Source: Tenderia sp965602225 (GTDB taxonomy: Bacteria > Pseudomonadota > Gammaproteobacteria > Tenderiales > Tenderiaceae). From it: a DNA stretch of 27,566 nt. A program made the position numbers and the translations under genes. Positions 7,525 through 14,583 of this stretch are shown piece by piece; position 1 is the first letter of the stretch, and the number at the start of each line of letters is the position of its first letter. The stretch lies in assembly GCA_965602225.1 (NCBI GenBank), contig CBFCYE010000034.1:1-27566 (forward strand). Direction: 5' to 3'. The notes under the pieces are model-generated. The model did not search any database and was not told the DNA's origin. It saw only the letters and a list, made by a program, of their open reading frames with translations.

Positions 7525-7549
7525 CATGCTGGCCACAAGGGCCAGCATG
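7525..7549 (-). repeat. Hairpin between cytochrome c5 gene and ccoN
   Basis: The arms CATGCTGGCC (7525-7534) and GGCCAGCATG (7540-7549) form a perfect 10-bp stem around a 5-base loop, 32 bases after the stop of the cytochrome gene. On the transcribed minus strand it is followed by seven A, not by a U-run, so it is not a standard rho-independent terminator. It may protect the 3' end of the cytochrome message or partly separate it from ccoN. Confidence 0.55.
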
Positions 7550-7581
7550 ATTTCACAGTTCAAAGCGCGTTGGCGTCAAAC

Positions 7582-7899
7582 TTACTTGACAGCGTCAACC
7601 ATGTAAGTAACTGCAGCTATTACATCCTCATCGCTGAGAGACTTTTTGCCGCCCTTAGGTTTCATTTTGCCGAAGCCATTGATGGCGTGATCGTTCAGGG
7701 TGTCATTGCCTTTGGCAATGCGGTCTGCCCATGCGGCTTTATCACCAAACTTTGGTGCGCCCATCATTCCTGATCCATGACACATCTTGCATGCTTTTTT
7801 GTAAGTTTTTGCACCATCGGCACTTGCTGGCATGGAAACCATCAGTGCTACTGCGCCAATAACTGGAGTGGCAAGTTTGATTAGTCGCTTTAATTTCAT
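7582..7899 (-). CDS. Periplasmic cytochrome c5-type protein (class I c-type cytochrome)
   Basis: This is a small monoheme electron carrier of 105 aa. A signal peptide (MKLKRLIKLATPVIGAVALM, cleaved near ASA|DGA at 27) is followed by the heme motif CKMCH at 37-41 and the cytochrome c5 hallmark KMKPKGGKK around Met79, the axial ligand. Conserved features such as GAPKFGDKAAWADRI are typical of the c5 group. A good GGAGG ribosome binding site precedes the ATG. It lies just upstream of ccoN on the same strand, so it is a plausible electron donor to CcoP. The 210-base spacer with a hairpin leaves open whether it is co-transcribed with the oxidase. Confidence 0.92.
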   Translation of the reverse strand: MKLKRLIKLATPVIGAVALMVSMPASADGAKTYKKACKMCHGSGMMGAPKFGDKAAWADRIAKGNDTLNDHAINGFGKMKPKGGKKSLSDEDVIAAVTYMVDAVK

Positions 7900-8032
7900 G
7901 TGTTACCTCCAAGGTTTAGTTTTTATATGAAGCCTGGTAGGGATGGTCTACGCCATACCTTCGTATTGAAACGGTCTTTTAGTAAATACCTTTAAGCTTA
8001 AATAATATGAGCTTAATGTCCTTCCAAAAAAT

Positions 8033-8053
8033 ACGTGTATAGAGCATACACGT
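8033..8053. promoter_or_regulatory. Inverted repeat, candidate operator
   Basis: ACGTGTAT (8033-8040) and ATACACGT (8046-8053) are exact complements around a 5-base spacer. The repeat is ~135 bases upstream of the cytochrome c5 ATG and ~180 bases before the sigma-54 site of the divergent gene. It could be an operator for either one, or the binding site of the activator that sigma-54 promoters require. No matching regulator is known to me. Confidence 0.35.
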
Positions 8054-8231
8054 TTTCAAAACAGAAACATACTCTCAGTGGGGATAAATATCAACCACAT
8101 TTGTGTGGTCTACAATTCACATTTATAAGGCTATAACATTAGCCTAGATTAGGGTAGTGTTGAAGGTGTGTTATTCCTAATAAAACAAATGCTTATTTAA
8201 TTGTTTGGTGCTGGGGACACGATTAGCAATA

Positions 8232-8248
8232 TTGGCCTCAATGTTGCA
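8232..8248 (+). promoter_or_regulatory. Sigma-54 (RpoN) -24/-12 promoter candidate
   Basis: TTGGCCTCAATGTTGCA contains the two invariant elements, GG at 8234-8235 and GC at 8246-8247, exactly 10 bases apart. The flanks TTGGC and TTGCA match the consensus TTGGCACG-N4-TTGCA; only the inner bases of the -24 element differ. Transcription would begin near 8258 and give a ~70-base leader before the GTG at 8329. Confidence 0.65.
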
Positions 8249-8328
8249 ATAACAATATCTGAGGGACGAAATCAGCTTGAAAGTGGTTTGATTCGTCAAA
8301 AAAGCGACATAATTTTGGAGGAAGTCAC

Positions 8329-8667
8329 GTGGCCACACCAATTTCAAACAATAATCCGGCTGTAATCGCCAATAATAAGTCAGCTCGTCCTGAGGAGCGT
8401 GGTTCTCAAACCCAGGCGCAGATGAATGGGCCTGCAGAAAAGGCTTCATCTAACCAGAATGAGGTTGCTGTTAGTGTCAGTCGAGCAGCCGAAGTGTTAA
8501 ATCAGGCATCTGCTGAGCGTGGCCAGGGTAATATTCAGACAGCAGAACAGGCCGCCGCCGTGGCTGGCCAGCTTAAAGAGCTATTTCAACAGAATCCCGC
8601 AAATGCACTGGCATCACAGGCTGGTGGTGTTTCTTCAGACATCATCGATCTGCTCAAGGCCGGTTAA
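8329..8667 (+). CDS. Small soluble protein of unknown function, 112 aa, sigma-54 promoter
   Basis: A GTG start at 8329 is preceded by a strong GGAGG (8317-8321) at a 7-base spacing. The first ~45 residues are polar and low in complexity (Asn, Ser, Gln, Ala), likely disordered. The rest is helical: NEVAVSVSRAAEVLNQA, then NIQTAEQAAAVAGQLKELF, then QQNPANALASQAGG and SSDIIDLLKAG. No signal peptide or membrane helix is visible. I do not recognise the family with confidence. The short xVxxSxxAxxL pattern and the sigma-54 site recall small proteins of flagellar regulons, but it lacks the FlgM C-terminal signature. It is a single-gene unit, bounded by a promoter and a terminator. Confidence 0.75.
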   Translation: MATPISNNNPAVIANNKSARPEERGSQTQAQMNGPAEKASSNQNEVAVSVSRAAEVLNQASAERGQGNIQTAEQAAAVAGQLKELFQQNPANALASQAGGVSSDIIDLLKAG

Positions 8668-8760
8668 TCCTGCCAATAGGGTATTTGTTTTTCGGATCCA
8701 GGTATGGCGGACTAATAGTCTGCCTATACTTTAATATCTGTAGTAGTCATCCCCGTATCG

Positions 8761-8785
8761 AGGCCCTATCATGTAGGGCCTTTTT
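8761..8785 (+). terminator. Rho-independent terminator
   Basis: The arms AGGCCCTA (8761-8768) and TAGGGCCT (8774-8781) form an 8-bp stem with a 5-base loop, followed by a run of T ending at 8785. It closes the 112-aa gene unit and lies just before rpfE. Confidence 0.85.
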
Positions 8786-8805
8786 AGTTTTACATCTGGC
8801 AGTTC

Positions 8806-9831
8806 ATGCGCGATAGACATATCACTCTATATATTCCCGGTTTGTTTGGTTCGGATGCCTGGTTTGGGCCGGAGGTATTTACGGGGCTGTCGCTAGCAGG
8901 CTTGGAATTGATGCTTTGCCGTGGCCGGCAACGGCAACGAGTGGATCAGTCCAGCGATGGGCTGTTGTTTGAATTGTTTGGCCATGCTGCTGAGGGTAAT
9001 TTACCGGTCGCTACGGTGATGCATCGTTTTGACGTAGAAGAGTCGGCGGAAGGATTTTGTTTTTGCGCCACACCGGTAAACATGCAGCCTGATAGAGACA
9101 GGCTGGTGATGATGGGTGGCGATAATCTGGCAGTAACTCTGACTGAGGCGCGCCAGCTGGCAAATGAATTCAATCAATTGTTTGCTGAAGATGGTTTGCG
9201 GCTGGATGTGCCCATCAGTAATCGCTGGTATCTGCATTCCAGTATCAAACCTGAGATTACAACCCAACCGCTTAAAGGCGTGATTGGTCAGAATATTGGC
9301 CACTATCTACCCGTTGGCAAAGATGCCATGCAATGGCATGCCATTCTCAACGAGGTACAGATGCTGTTTTATAGCAGTCAGGTGAATGAAAGGCGACGTC
9401 AGTCTGGTCAAGCTGAAATCAACAGTTTCTGGCTCTGGGGCGAGGGTGAACTGCCTGTAGCGCCACAAAATAGCTGGCAGCATGTCTGGACCAATGAACC
9501 TCTGAGTTGTGCCTTGGCAAGCCTGGCTGAAAATGAACTGTCCTCTATGTCTGCTACTGCCGAGGAGTGGCTGGAACAGGCTGATCAAGGCGGAAATCAC
9601 TTGTTGGTGTTTGAGGTGCTTGCTGATGCAGTGGCGCAGCATGACATTGGCCGCTGGCGTGACATGATGGAGGCACTCAATGAAGAGTGGATGGCGCCGC
9701 TGGTTATCGCCTTGAAAACCAGGTCTATCTCTACAATCCGTTTGCTTGGCGATAATGTTGAGTACGAAATCAGCCGTAGTTCACTCAAGCGTTGGTGGAA
9801 GAGACCACGTCCTTTGGCTCAGCTCAAATAG
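8806..9831 (+). CDS. rpfE: RpfE-type protein (function unknown)
   Basis: The 341-aa protein begins HITLYIPGLFG and has conserved central stretches such as SNRWYLH and LPVGKDAMQWHAILNE, with NSFWLWGEGELP in the middle; these are typical of proteins annotated as RpfE or as distant phosphoglycerate-mutase-like proteins. The name comes from the rpf gene region of Xanthomonas campestris, where rpfE lies next to recJ, prfB and lysS; the biochemical role is not established. The same neighbour, recJ, follows here after 8 bases. No signal peptide is visible. The ribosome binding site is weak, so the start rests on the conserved N-terminus. Confidence 0.75.
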   Translation: MRDRHITLYIPGLFGSDAWFGPEVFTGLSLAGLELMLCRGRQRQRVDQSSDGLLFELFGHAAEGNLPVATVMHRFDVEESAEGFCFCATPVNMQPDRDRLVMMGGDNLAVTLTEARQLANEFNQLFAEDGLRLDVPISNRWYLHSSIKPEITTQPLKGVIGQNIGHYLPVGKDAMQWHAILNEVQMLFYSSQVNERRRQSGQAEINSFWLWGEGELPVAPQNSWQHVWTNEPLSCALASLAENELSSMSATAEEWLEQADQGGNHLLVFEVLADAVAQHDIGRWRDMMEALNEEWMAPLVIALKTRSISTIRLLGDNVEYEISRSSLKRWWKRPRPLAQLK

Positions 9832-9839
9832 GTTTTTAG

Positions 9840-11570
9840 ATGACAAAGTGTATTTTGCAGCGCCAAGTTTCTGTTGACTGGCAGGCACAATTTCCCGACA
9901 TGGATCCGGTATTGGCCAGGATTTATGCCGGCCGTAATGTGACAACAAGTGCTGAGCTGGAATACGGACTTGAGCATTTACCCTCTCCGCTACTGATGAA
10001 AGGCATGGATGCTGCTGTTGCGATGCTGCTGGCGGCGATACAGCAGCAGAAGCATATTTTGGTGGTGGGTGATTTTGATGCTGATGGCGCCACCAGTACC
10101 ACGGTGGCATTGCGGGCCTTGTCTTTGTTTGGTGCTGCAACGGTCGACTTTCTGGTGCCTAATCGTTTTGAGTATGGTTACGGCCTGACCCCCGAAATCG
10201 TTGCTGTGGCAGCCGAAAAGCAGCCCGACCTTATTGTGACGGTCGATAACGGCATTGCCAGCATAGAGGGGGTGCAGGCGGCGAAGCAGCTAGGCATACA
10301 GGTGGTGGTGACAGATCATCATCTGCCTGGCGATATGTTGCCCGCTGCGGATGCCATTGTTAATCCTAATCAATCTGGTTGCGAGTTTCCGAGCAAGAAC
10401 CTGGCTGGTGTTGGCGTCATCTTTTATGTGATGTTGGCCCTACGTGCGGCTCTGCGTGACGATGGCTGGTTTGAACGGCAGCAGATTCAGATGCCTAACC
10501 TGGCTAAATTACTCGATATCGTAGCTTTGGGCACCATAGCTGATGTGGTGCCGCTGGATCATATTAATAGAATACTGGTGTCGCAAGGCTTGGCACGGAT
10601 TCGCTCTGCTCATTGTTGTGTTGGCATCAAGGCCTTGCTTGAAGTGGCAGGCCGTGGACGTGAGCAAGTGGTTGCCTCGGATATGGGCTTCGCTGTGGGG
10701 CCGCGCCTGAATGCTGCCGGGCGCCTGCAGGATATGAGTATTGGTATTCGCTGTTTGCTGACGGATGATCCGGCTCAAGCGAAGGCTTTAGCTAGTGAAC
10801 TTGATGAGCTGAACCGCGAGCGGCGTTCAATCGAGACAGAAATGCAGGACCAGGCTATGTTGCATCTAGAGAGCCTGCAACTGAAAGATTCAGATGCCTT
10901 GCCATCAGGTCTATGTCTGTTTAATGAAGAGTGGCACCAGGGGGTAATAGGTATTCTGGCCTCACGGATAAAAGAACGTTTCCACCGTCCGGTGATTGCC
11001 TTTGCCGTGGCTGATGATGACTATATAAAGGGTTCGGCCCGTTCGGTCAGTGGTTTTAATATTCGTGATGGTTTGGATGCCGTGGCAACTCGGCACCCAG
11101 GCCTGATCCAAAAATTCGGAGGCCATGCCATGGCCGCAGGCTTGACCTTAAAGCGCAGTGATTTCGAAGAATTTATCTGTGCCTTTGATGAAGAGGTTAG
11201 GCGACATCTTGCTGATGAGGATTTGCATGGCAGCGTCTGGAGTGACGGCAAGCTTGCTGTTACCGATCTAAGGCTCGATCTAGCCGAATCGTTGCGCCAG
11301 GCAGGACCATGGGGTCAGGCCTTTCCTGAGCCAGTGTTTGATGGAGAGTTTGAAATAATCAATCGACGTATCGTTGGTGAGCGGCATTTAAAATTGTTGC
11401 TGCGTACCAGTCAGGATGCTATCCCTATCGATGCGATTGCCTTCAATACTGTCGATGTCGACTGGCCTGAGACTGTTTCTAATGTTCATGTTGCTTATAA
11501 ACTTGATGTGAATCACTATCGAGATAGCCGAAACCTGCAATTGATGGTTGAGTCTATCGAGCCCGTTTAG
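9840..11570 (+). CDS. recJ: Single-stranded-DNA-specific exonuclease RecJ
   Basis: RecJ is a 5'-to-3' single-strand exonuclease used in RecF-pathway recombination, base excision and mismatch repair. The protein has 576 aa, as in E. coli. The DHH-family motifs are visible: DFDADG at 78-83, VDNGIAS at 135-141, and the signature DHH at 159-161, all supplying metal ligands; GPRLNAAGR follows near residue 285. The DHHA1 region contains GSARSVSGFNIRDGL and GGHAMAAGLT. It follows rpfE by 8 bases, most likely in one transcript. In E. coli recJ lies next to prfB; here 3 kb with a receptor, a receiver and a porin intervene. Confidence 0.96.
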   Translation: MTKCILQRQVSVDWQAQFPDMDPVLARIYAGRNVTTSAELEYGLEHLPSPLLMKGMDAAVAMLLAAIQQQKHILVVGDFDADGATSTTVALRALSLFGAATVDFLVPNRFEYGYGLTPEIVAVAAEKQPDLIVTVDNGIASIEGVQAAKQLGIQVVVTDHHLPGDMLPAADAIVNPNQSGCEFPSKNLAGVGVIFYVMLALRAALRDDGWFERQQIQMPNLAKLLDIVALGTIADVVPLDHINRILVSQGLARIRSAHCCVGIKALLEVAGRGREQVVASDMGFAVGPRLNAAGRLQDMSIGIRCLLTDDPAQAKALASELDELNRERRSIETEMQDQAMLHLESLQLKDSDALPSGLCLFNEEWHQGVIGILASRIKERFHRPVIAFAVADDDYIKGSARSVSGFNIRDGLDAVATRHPGLIQKFGGHAMAAGLTLKRSDFEEFICAFDEEVRRHLADEDLHGSVWSDGKLAVTDLRLDLAESLRQAGPWGQAFPEPVFDGEFEIINRRIVGERHLKLLLRTSQDAIPIDAIAFNTVDVDWPETVSNVHVAYKLDVNHYRDSRNLQLMVESIEPV

Positions 11571-11637
11571 CCATTGCAGCTACCTTGCTCCTCATCTCAG
11601 TTGTATATTGATTGTTACATATGTCTCCGTTTTATTA

Positions 11638-11664
11638 GAAATAGATTAAAGTAATTGCCGATAA
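11638..11664 (+). promoter_or_regulatory. Sigma-28 (FliA) promoter candidate upstream of the chemoreceptor
   Basis: GCCGATAA at 11657-11664 is an exact match to the sigma-28 -10 element. GAAA at 11638-11641, exactly 15 bases before it, differs from the TAAA core of the -35 element by one base. The site is ~100 bases before the chemoreceptor start, and chemoreceptor genes are commonly under FliA. Confidence 0.6.
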
Positions 11665-11763
11665 AAACGATATTACTTATACGTCTTTGCTATTGAAATA
11701 GAAGAGATCGGTCTAGCTTATTTTTGTTGGGTATTTAGGTTTTCATTTCAGGCATAAGGATAT

Positions 11764-12969
11764 GTGTTGGGCGCAAAAATTCACATTCTTGTACAGCTAG
11801 TGGGCAGGTATAAATTGCCGTTGCTGTTTGTTGTTGGTGGTGTGGCGCTAAGTTGGTTTCTAAGTCCCCCAGTGTTGATAACTGGTTTTATTGTGCTTAT
11901 GTCTTTTGTTTGGATTTGGCAGCTGAAAGGCTCAAGTCCAAAACTGCCCGTCAGTCAAAACAGCGAAGAAATGAATAATAATTCTGACTCGATTGAAATC
12001 AAATCAATGTTTTCTGCCGTCCAGCATGATTTTAATGGTGAGTTTCAGCAGTCTGCAGATGAAATTGGCCAAGTGCGTGGCTTACAGGCTACCGCTATTG
12101 AAGGTTTGGTGGAAAGCTTTACTGGTCTCGAACAGCAGTCCAGGCAACAGCTAGATATGGTTGTTGCCTTGATTGATTGTATTTCCGGTCAATTTAATGA
12201 TGAATCTGGTCAACACCGCATGGGCCAAGAGGCGGCGGATATCGTTGATGTATTTGTTGAAAATATTCAGGCCATGGGTAAAGGCAGTATGGATCTGGTT
12301 AATGCCCTTAATGAAATGGGGGCGCAACTAGCTGTTGCCGACAAGCTGTTGTCCGAGATCGATGGCATTAGTTCCCAGACCAATCTTCTGGCGCTTAATG
12401 CTGCCATTGAGGCTGCCAGAGCAGGCGAGGCGGGAAGAGGTTTTGCTGTTGTTGCCGATGAGGTGCGTAAGCTTTCCCAACGCAGTGCTGATTTTAGTAA
12501 ACAAATCCGTGGTAACTACGACCTGACGTTGGACACGATGCGTCAAGCAGGACTAATTGTCGGTGAGATGGCCTCACGTGATATTGATCTGGCCCTGAGC
12601 TCTCAAGAGCGCATTTCTGAAATGATGGGAGAAGTGGCCGAGGCAAATCAGTTTATGTCTAGCCAGCTGAATGATATATCAGCTATTTCCAATGATATTA
12701 GTGAGAATGTTGGTATTGCCGTTCGCTCTTTACAATTTGAGGATATGACTCGGCAGTTACTTGAACGTGTAGAAGGTCGAGGCCAGGTGTTGTCTGTTTC
12801 AATCGACAAGTTGGTTGAGTTAGTTGTGCTCTCGTTAAATAGTCAGGACCAGAACCGACTTGATGATGTTAGGCAGATAAAACAAGAAATAGATCAGGAA
12901 TTAGCGGCTGTGGCACATAGTGCTGTAGATCAGGAAGATATGGGCTCAGGCGAAGCCGAGCTATTTTAG
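11764..12969 (+). CDS. Methyl-accepting chemotaxis protein without a sensory domain
   Basis: This is a chemoreceptor of 401 aa. Two hydrophobic helices (about residues 18-33 and 36-53) are separated by only a few residues (LSPP), so there is no periplasmic ligand-binding domain. The signalling hairpin tip is intact (IDGISSQTNLLALNAAIEA at 199-217, followed by ARAGEAGRGFAVVADEVRKL), which is the CheW/CheA contact region. The flanking coiled coils run to about residue 370. I see no HAMP domain and no C-terminal CheR-binding pentapeptide. The start is GTG 11764 or TTG 11767; aagga lies at 11756-11760, which suits TTG slightly better. It is followed after 16 bases by a CheY-like gene. It may sense membrane or cytoplasmic signals, or energy state. 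Confidence 0.9.
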   Translation: MLGAKIHILVQLVGRYKLPLLFVVGGVALSWFLSPPVLITGFIVLMSFVWIWQLKGSSPKLPVSQNSEEMNNNSDSIEIKSMFSAVQHDFNGEFQQSADEIGQVRGLQATAIEGLVESFTGLEQQSRQQLDMVVALIDCISGQFNDESGQHRMGQEAADIVDVFVENIQAMGKGSMDLVNALNEMGAQLAVADKLLSEIDGISSQTNLLALNAAIEAARAGEAGRGFAVVADEVRKLSQRSADFSKQIRGNYDLTLDTMRQAGLIVGEMASRDIDLALSSQERISEMMGEVAEANQFMSSQLNDISAISNDISENVGIAVRSLQFEDMTRQLLERVEGRGQVLSVSIDKLVELVVLSLNSQDQNRLDDVRQIKQEIDQELAAVAHSAVDQEDMGSGEAELF

Positions 12970-12985
12970 AAGGGGCTATGAGAAT

Positions 12986-13357
12986 ATGGCTAGAATACTA
13001 GTAGTTGATGATGAAGAGCCGATTCGTACCTTGGTCTCTAGAATTGTTATGAAGGATGGCCATGAGGTTATGGAGGCCGAAAATGGTATGGATGCCTGTA
13101 AAGCCTTTCAGGGTTCTGATGTTGATTTGATTATTACTGATCTGGTGATGCCGGAACAGAATGGCATTGAAATGATGATTGAATTGAAAAAAACTCATCC
13201 GAATGTGAAGGTGATTGCCATATCCGGTGGTTCAGGATTTTCAGGCCAGATTGATCTGCTCTCCGTAGCCAAGCTTTTGGGGGCTAAACATGTCATTAAA
13301 AAGCCATTTACCGTCGATCAAATTCGTGATGCTGTGAATGATATGCTTGATAACTAG
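12986..13357 (+). CDS. CheY-like single-domain response regulator
   Basis: This is a 123-aa stand-alone receiver domain. The phosphorylation residues are present: Asp8 and Asp9 (VVDDEE), phosphoacceptor Asp52 (ITDLVMPEQNG), Ser80 (AISGG) and Lys106 (KKPF). There is no output domain, so it works by binding partners. It comes 16 bases after the chemoreceptor and shares its transcript, which ends at the terminator 13376-13402. A role in chemotaxis signalling is likely, but the insert GGSGFSGQIDLLSVAKLLGA is closer to generic receivers than to flagellar-motor CheY, so a different partner is possible. Confidence 0.9.
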   Translation: MARILVVDDEEPIRTLVSRIVMKDGHEVMEAENGMDACKAFQGSDVDLIITDLVMPEQNGIEMMIELKKTHPNVKVIAISGGSGFSGQIDLLSVAKLLGAKHVIKKPFTVDQIRDAVNDMLDN

Positions 13358-13375
13358 TTTATATATTCAGTAATA

Positions 13376-13402
13376 AAAAGGGCCAGCAATGCTGGCCCTT
13401 TT
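13376..13402. terminator. Bidirectional terminator between the CheY-like gene and the porin gene
   Basis: A perfect 12-bp stem, AAAAGGGCCAGC with GCTGGCCCTTTT, encloses a 3-base loop. It has A on one side and T on the other, so it serves the plus-strand receptor operon and the minus-strand porin gene, whose stop is 26 bases away. Confidence 0.9.
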
Positions 13403-13427
13403 ATGTTTACAGCTTGCGACAACAGTT

Positions 13428-14360
13428 TTAGAACTTGTGCTCGATACCTACGCCAGTAGCGCTCTTGTCAGTACCAGTGTCATTCTTGTATGAAGCAGTA
13501 TAGATGTATGCCTTAGACTTTTTGCCTAGTTTGTAATCAACACCAAAACCGGTCAGATCACCACCTTTGCCTTTTTCATCACCGCTACCAACCTGTGCTT
13601 TCAGTTTGATGTTGTTGATTTTGTATGAGGCACTTACCAGAGTAGAGTCAGTGGATGTGCCGCCAGCTGATGGTTCTGAATCATTAAGCATTGCACCTAC
13701 AGTCAGGTTACCCATAGTGTATTGTGCCGCAACACGAGTTACGTCATTACCAGCAACTTCACTGTCAATCGCTGCTGAAACATAGAGCTTGTCCATTTTA
13801 TAGCTCAGTGAAACAGAACTTCCGTCGTCCTTACCTTCGTCAGCATCTTCATATTGTGTGATTGCAGCCAGCAGAGATAGGCCGTTGAAGCTTGGTGATG
13901 CGTAGACAACTACGTCAGTGGCACGTACTTCACCGTTCATTAGGTTTTTGATGTCGCCAACTGGCAGGTCGTTAAACTGGTCGATCTTGCCTTGAGCCAG
14001 TTTCAGTGGTGTATCGTGAATACCAAGCATAACTGTACCAGCAGCTTCTGTACCCAGACCAACAAAGGCATTGCGCTGTTTGAAGATTGTAGTGCTGGCT
14101 GTTTTCTCAGTTGGATTAATTTCATACTCCAGCTGGTAAATCATTGAAATACCAGATTCGAGTGCTGTCTTGCCCTTAAAACCAAAGCGTGATGCATTGC
14201 TTTCCAGTGCGGTATCAGATGTGCCAGCATTATCTGTGCTGATCATTGCTGCATTGATCTTGCCGTAAACCTTGCCGTCAATTGGGCCTTCAGCCAGAAC
14301 GTTGGCGCTAAAAGGCAGTGCAGTGGCCGCGGCCAGTATCATAGGGATGGTTTTTTTCAT
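13428..14360 (-). CDS. Outer-membrane porin (general Gram-negative porin family)
   Basis: The 310-aa precursor starts MKKTIPMILAAATALPFSAN with cleavage near VLA|EGP. The mature part is strand-rich with typical porin elements: GKVYGKINAAMI near the start, SRFGFKGKTALESG, YQLEYEINP, RNAFVGLG, and VVYASPSFNGLSLLAAI. It ends GVGIEHKF, the C-terminal Phe needed for outer-membrane insertion. The ATG at 14360 is preceded by gagga at about 9 bases; the longer frame to 14426 would put a non-signal stretch before the signal peptide. It stands alone, pointing toward the shared terminator. Substrate selectivity cannot be read from the sequence. Confidence 0.9.
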   Translation of the reverse strand: MKKTIPMILAAATALPFSANVLAEGPIDGKVYGKINAAMISTDNAGTSDTALESNASRFGFKGKTALESGISMIYQLEYEINPTEKTASTTIFKQRNAFVGLGTEAAGTVMLGIHDTPLKLAQGKIDQFNDLPVGDIKNLMNGEVRATDVVVYASPSFNGLSLLAAITQYEDADEGKDDGSSVSLSYKMDKLYVSAAIDSEVAGNDVTRVAAQYTMGNLTVGAMLNDSEPSAGGTSTDSTLVSASYKINNIKLKAQVGSGDEKGKGGDLTGFGVDYKLGKKSKAYIYTASYKNDTGTDKSATGVGIEHKF

Positions 14361-14528
14361 TACTACAGTCCTCATCATTTCTATTGTTTTAAAAATCGTT
14401 ACCAGAATCTCTTTGGTGAGGCGCATTGTGGCGAGGATATATGACAGTGGCTTTGCTGTTTGATGACCGTTTTGTGAATGTGTATTGCAGTTTGGTGATT
14501 AAATTTCGTCATGGAGCCCCCAAGCTTG

Positions 14529-14558
14529 TTTATAGAGGAGGGGCAGCTGTAGTAGAAT
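14529..14558 (+). promoter_or_regulatory. Possible sigma-70 promoter of prfB
   Basis: TTTATA (14529-14534) and TAGAAT (14553-14558) are 18 bases apart and match the -35 and -10 consensus at four and five of six positions. Transcription would start near 14565, ~19 bases before the prfB ATG. This is a modest match and the only one I note for the prfB-lysS unit. Confidence 0.35.
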
Positions 14559-14583
14559 CCCATCTTTTGCAGGCAGATCCGTA

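Larger units (their letters stand above)
7900..8328. other. Divergent intergenic control region, 429 bp, no gene
   Basis: The region is A/T-rich and separates the minus-strand cytochrome gene from the plus-strand gene at 8329. I find no supportable reading frame here. It contains the inverted repeat at 8033-8053, a weaker 6-bp hairpin near 8127-8145 (AGGCTA / TAGCCT), and a sigma-54 promoter match at 8232-8248. I see no FNR/ANR box of the TTGAT-N4-ATCAA form on either strand. Confidence 0.6.

Noticed and set aside
8103..8125. CRP-like site (TGTGTG...TTCACA)
   Set aside because: The half-sites are too far apart for the 16-base TGTGA-N6-TCACA geometry.
7372..8328. FNR/ANR boxes upstream of ccoN or the cytochrome gene
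   Set aside because: Searched both strands by eye for TTGAT-N4-ATCAA; only poor half-site matches were found.
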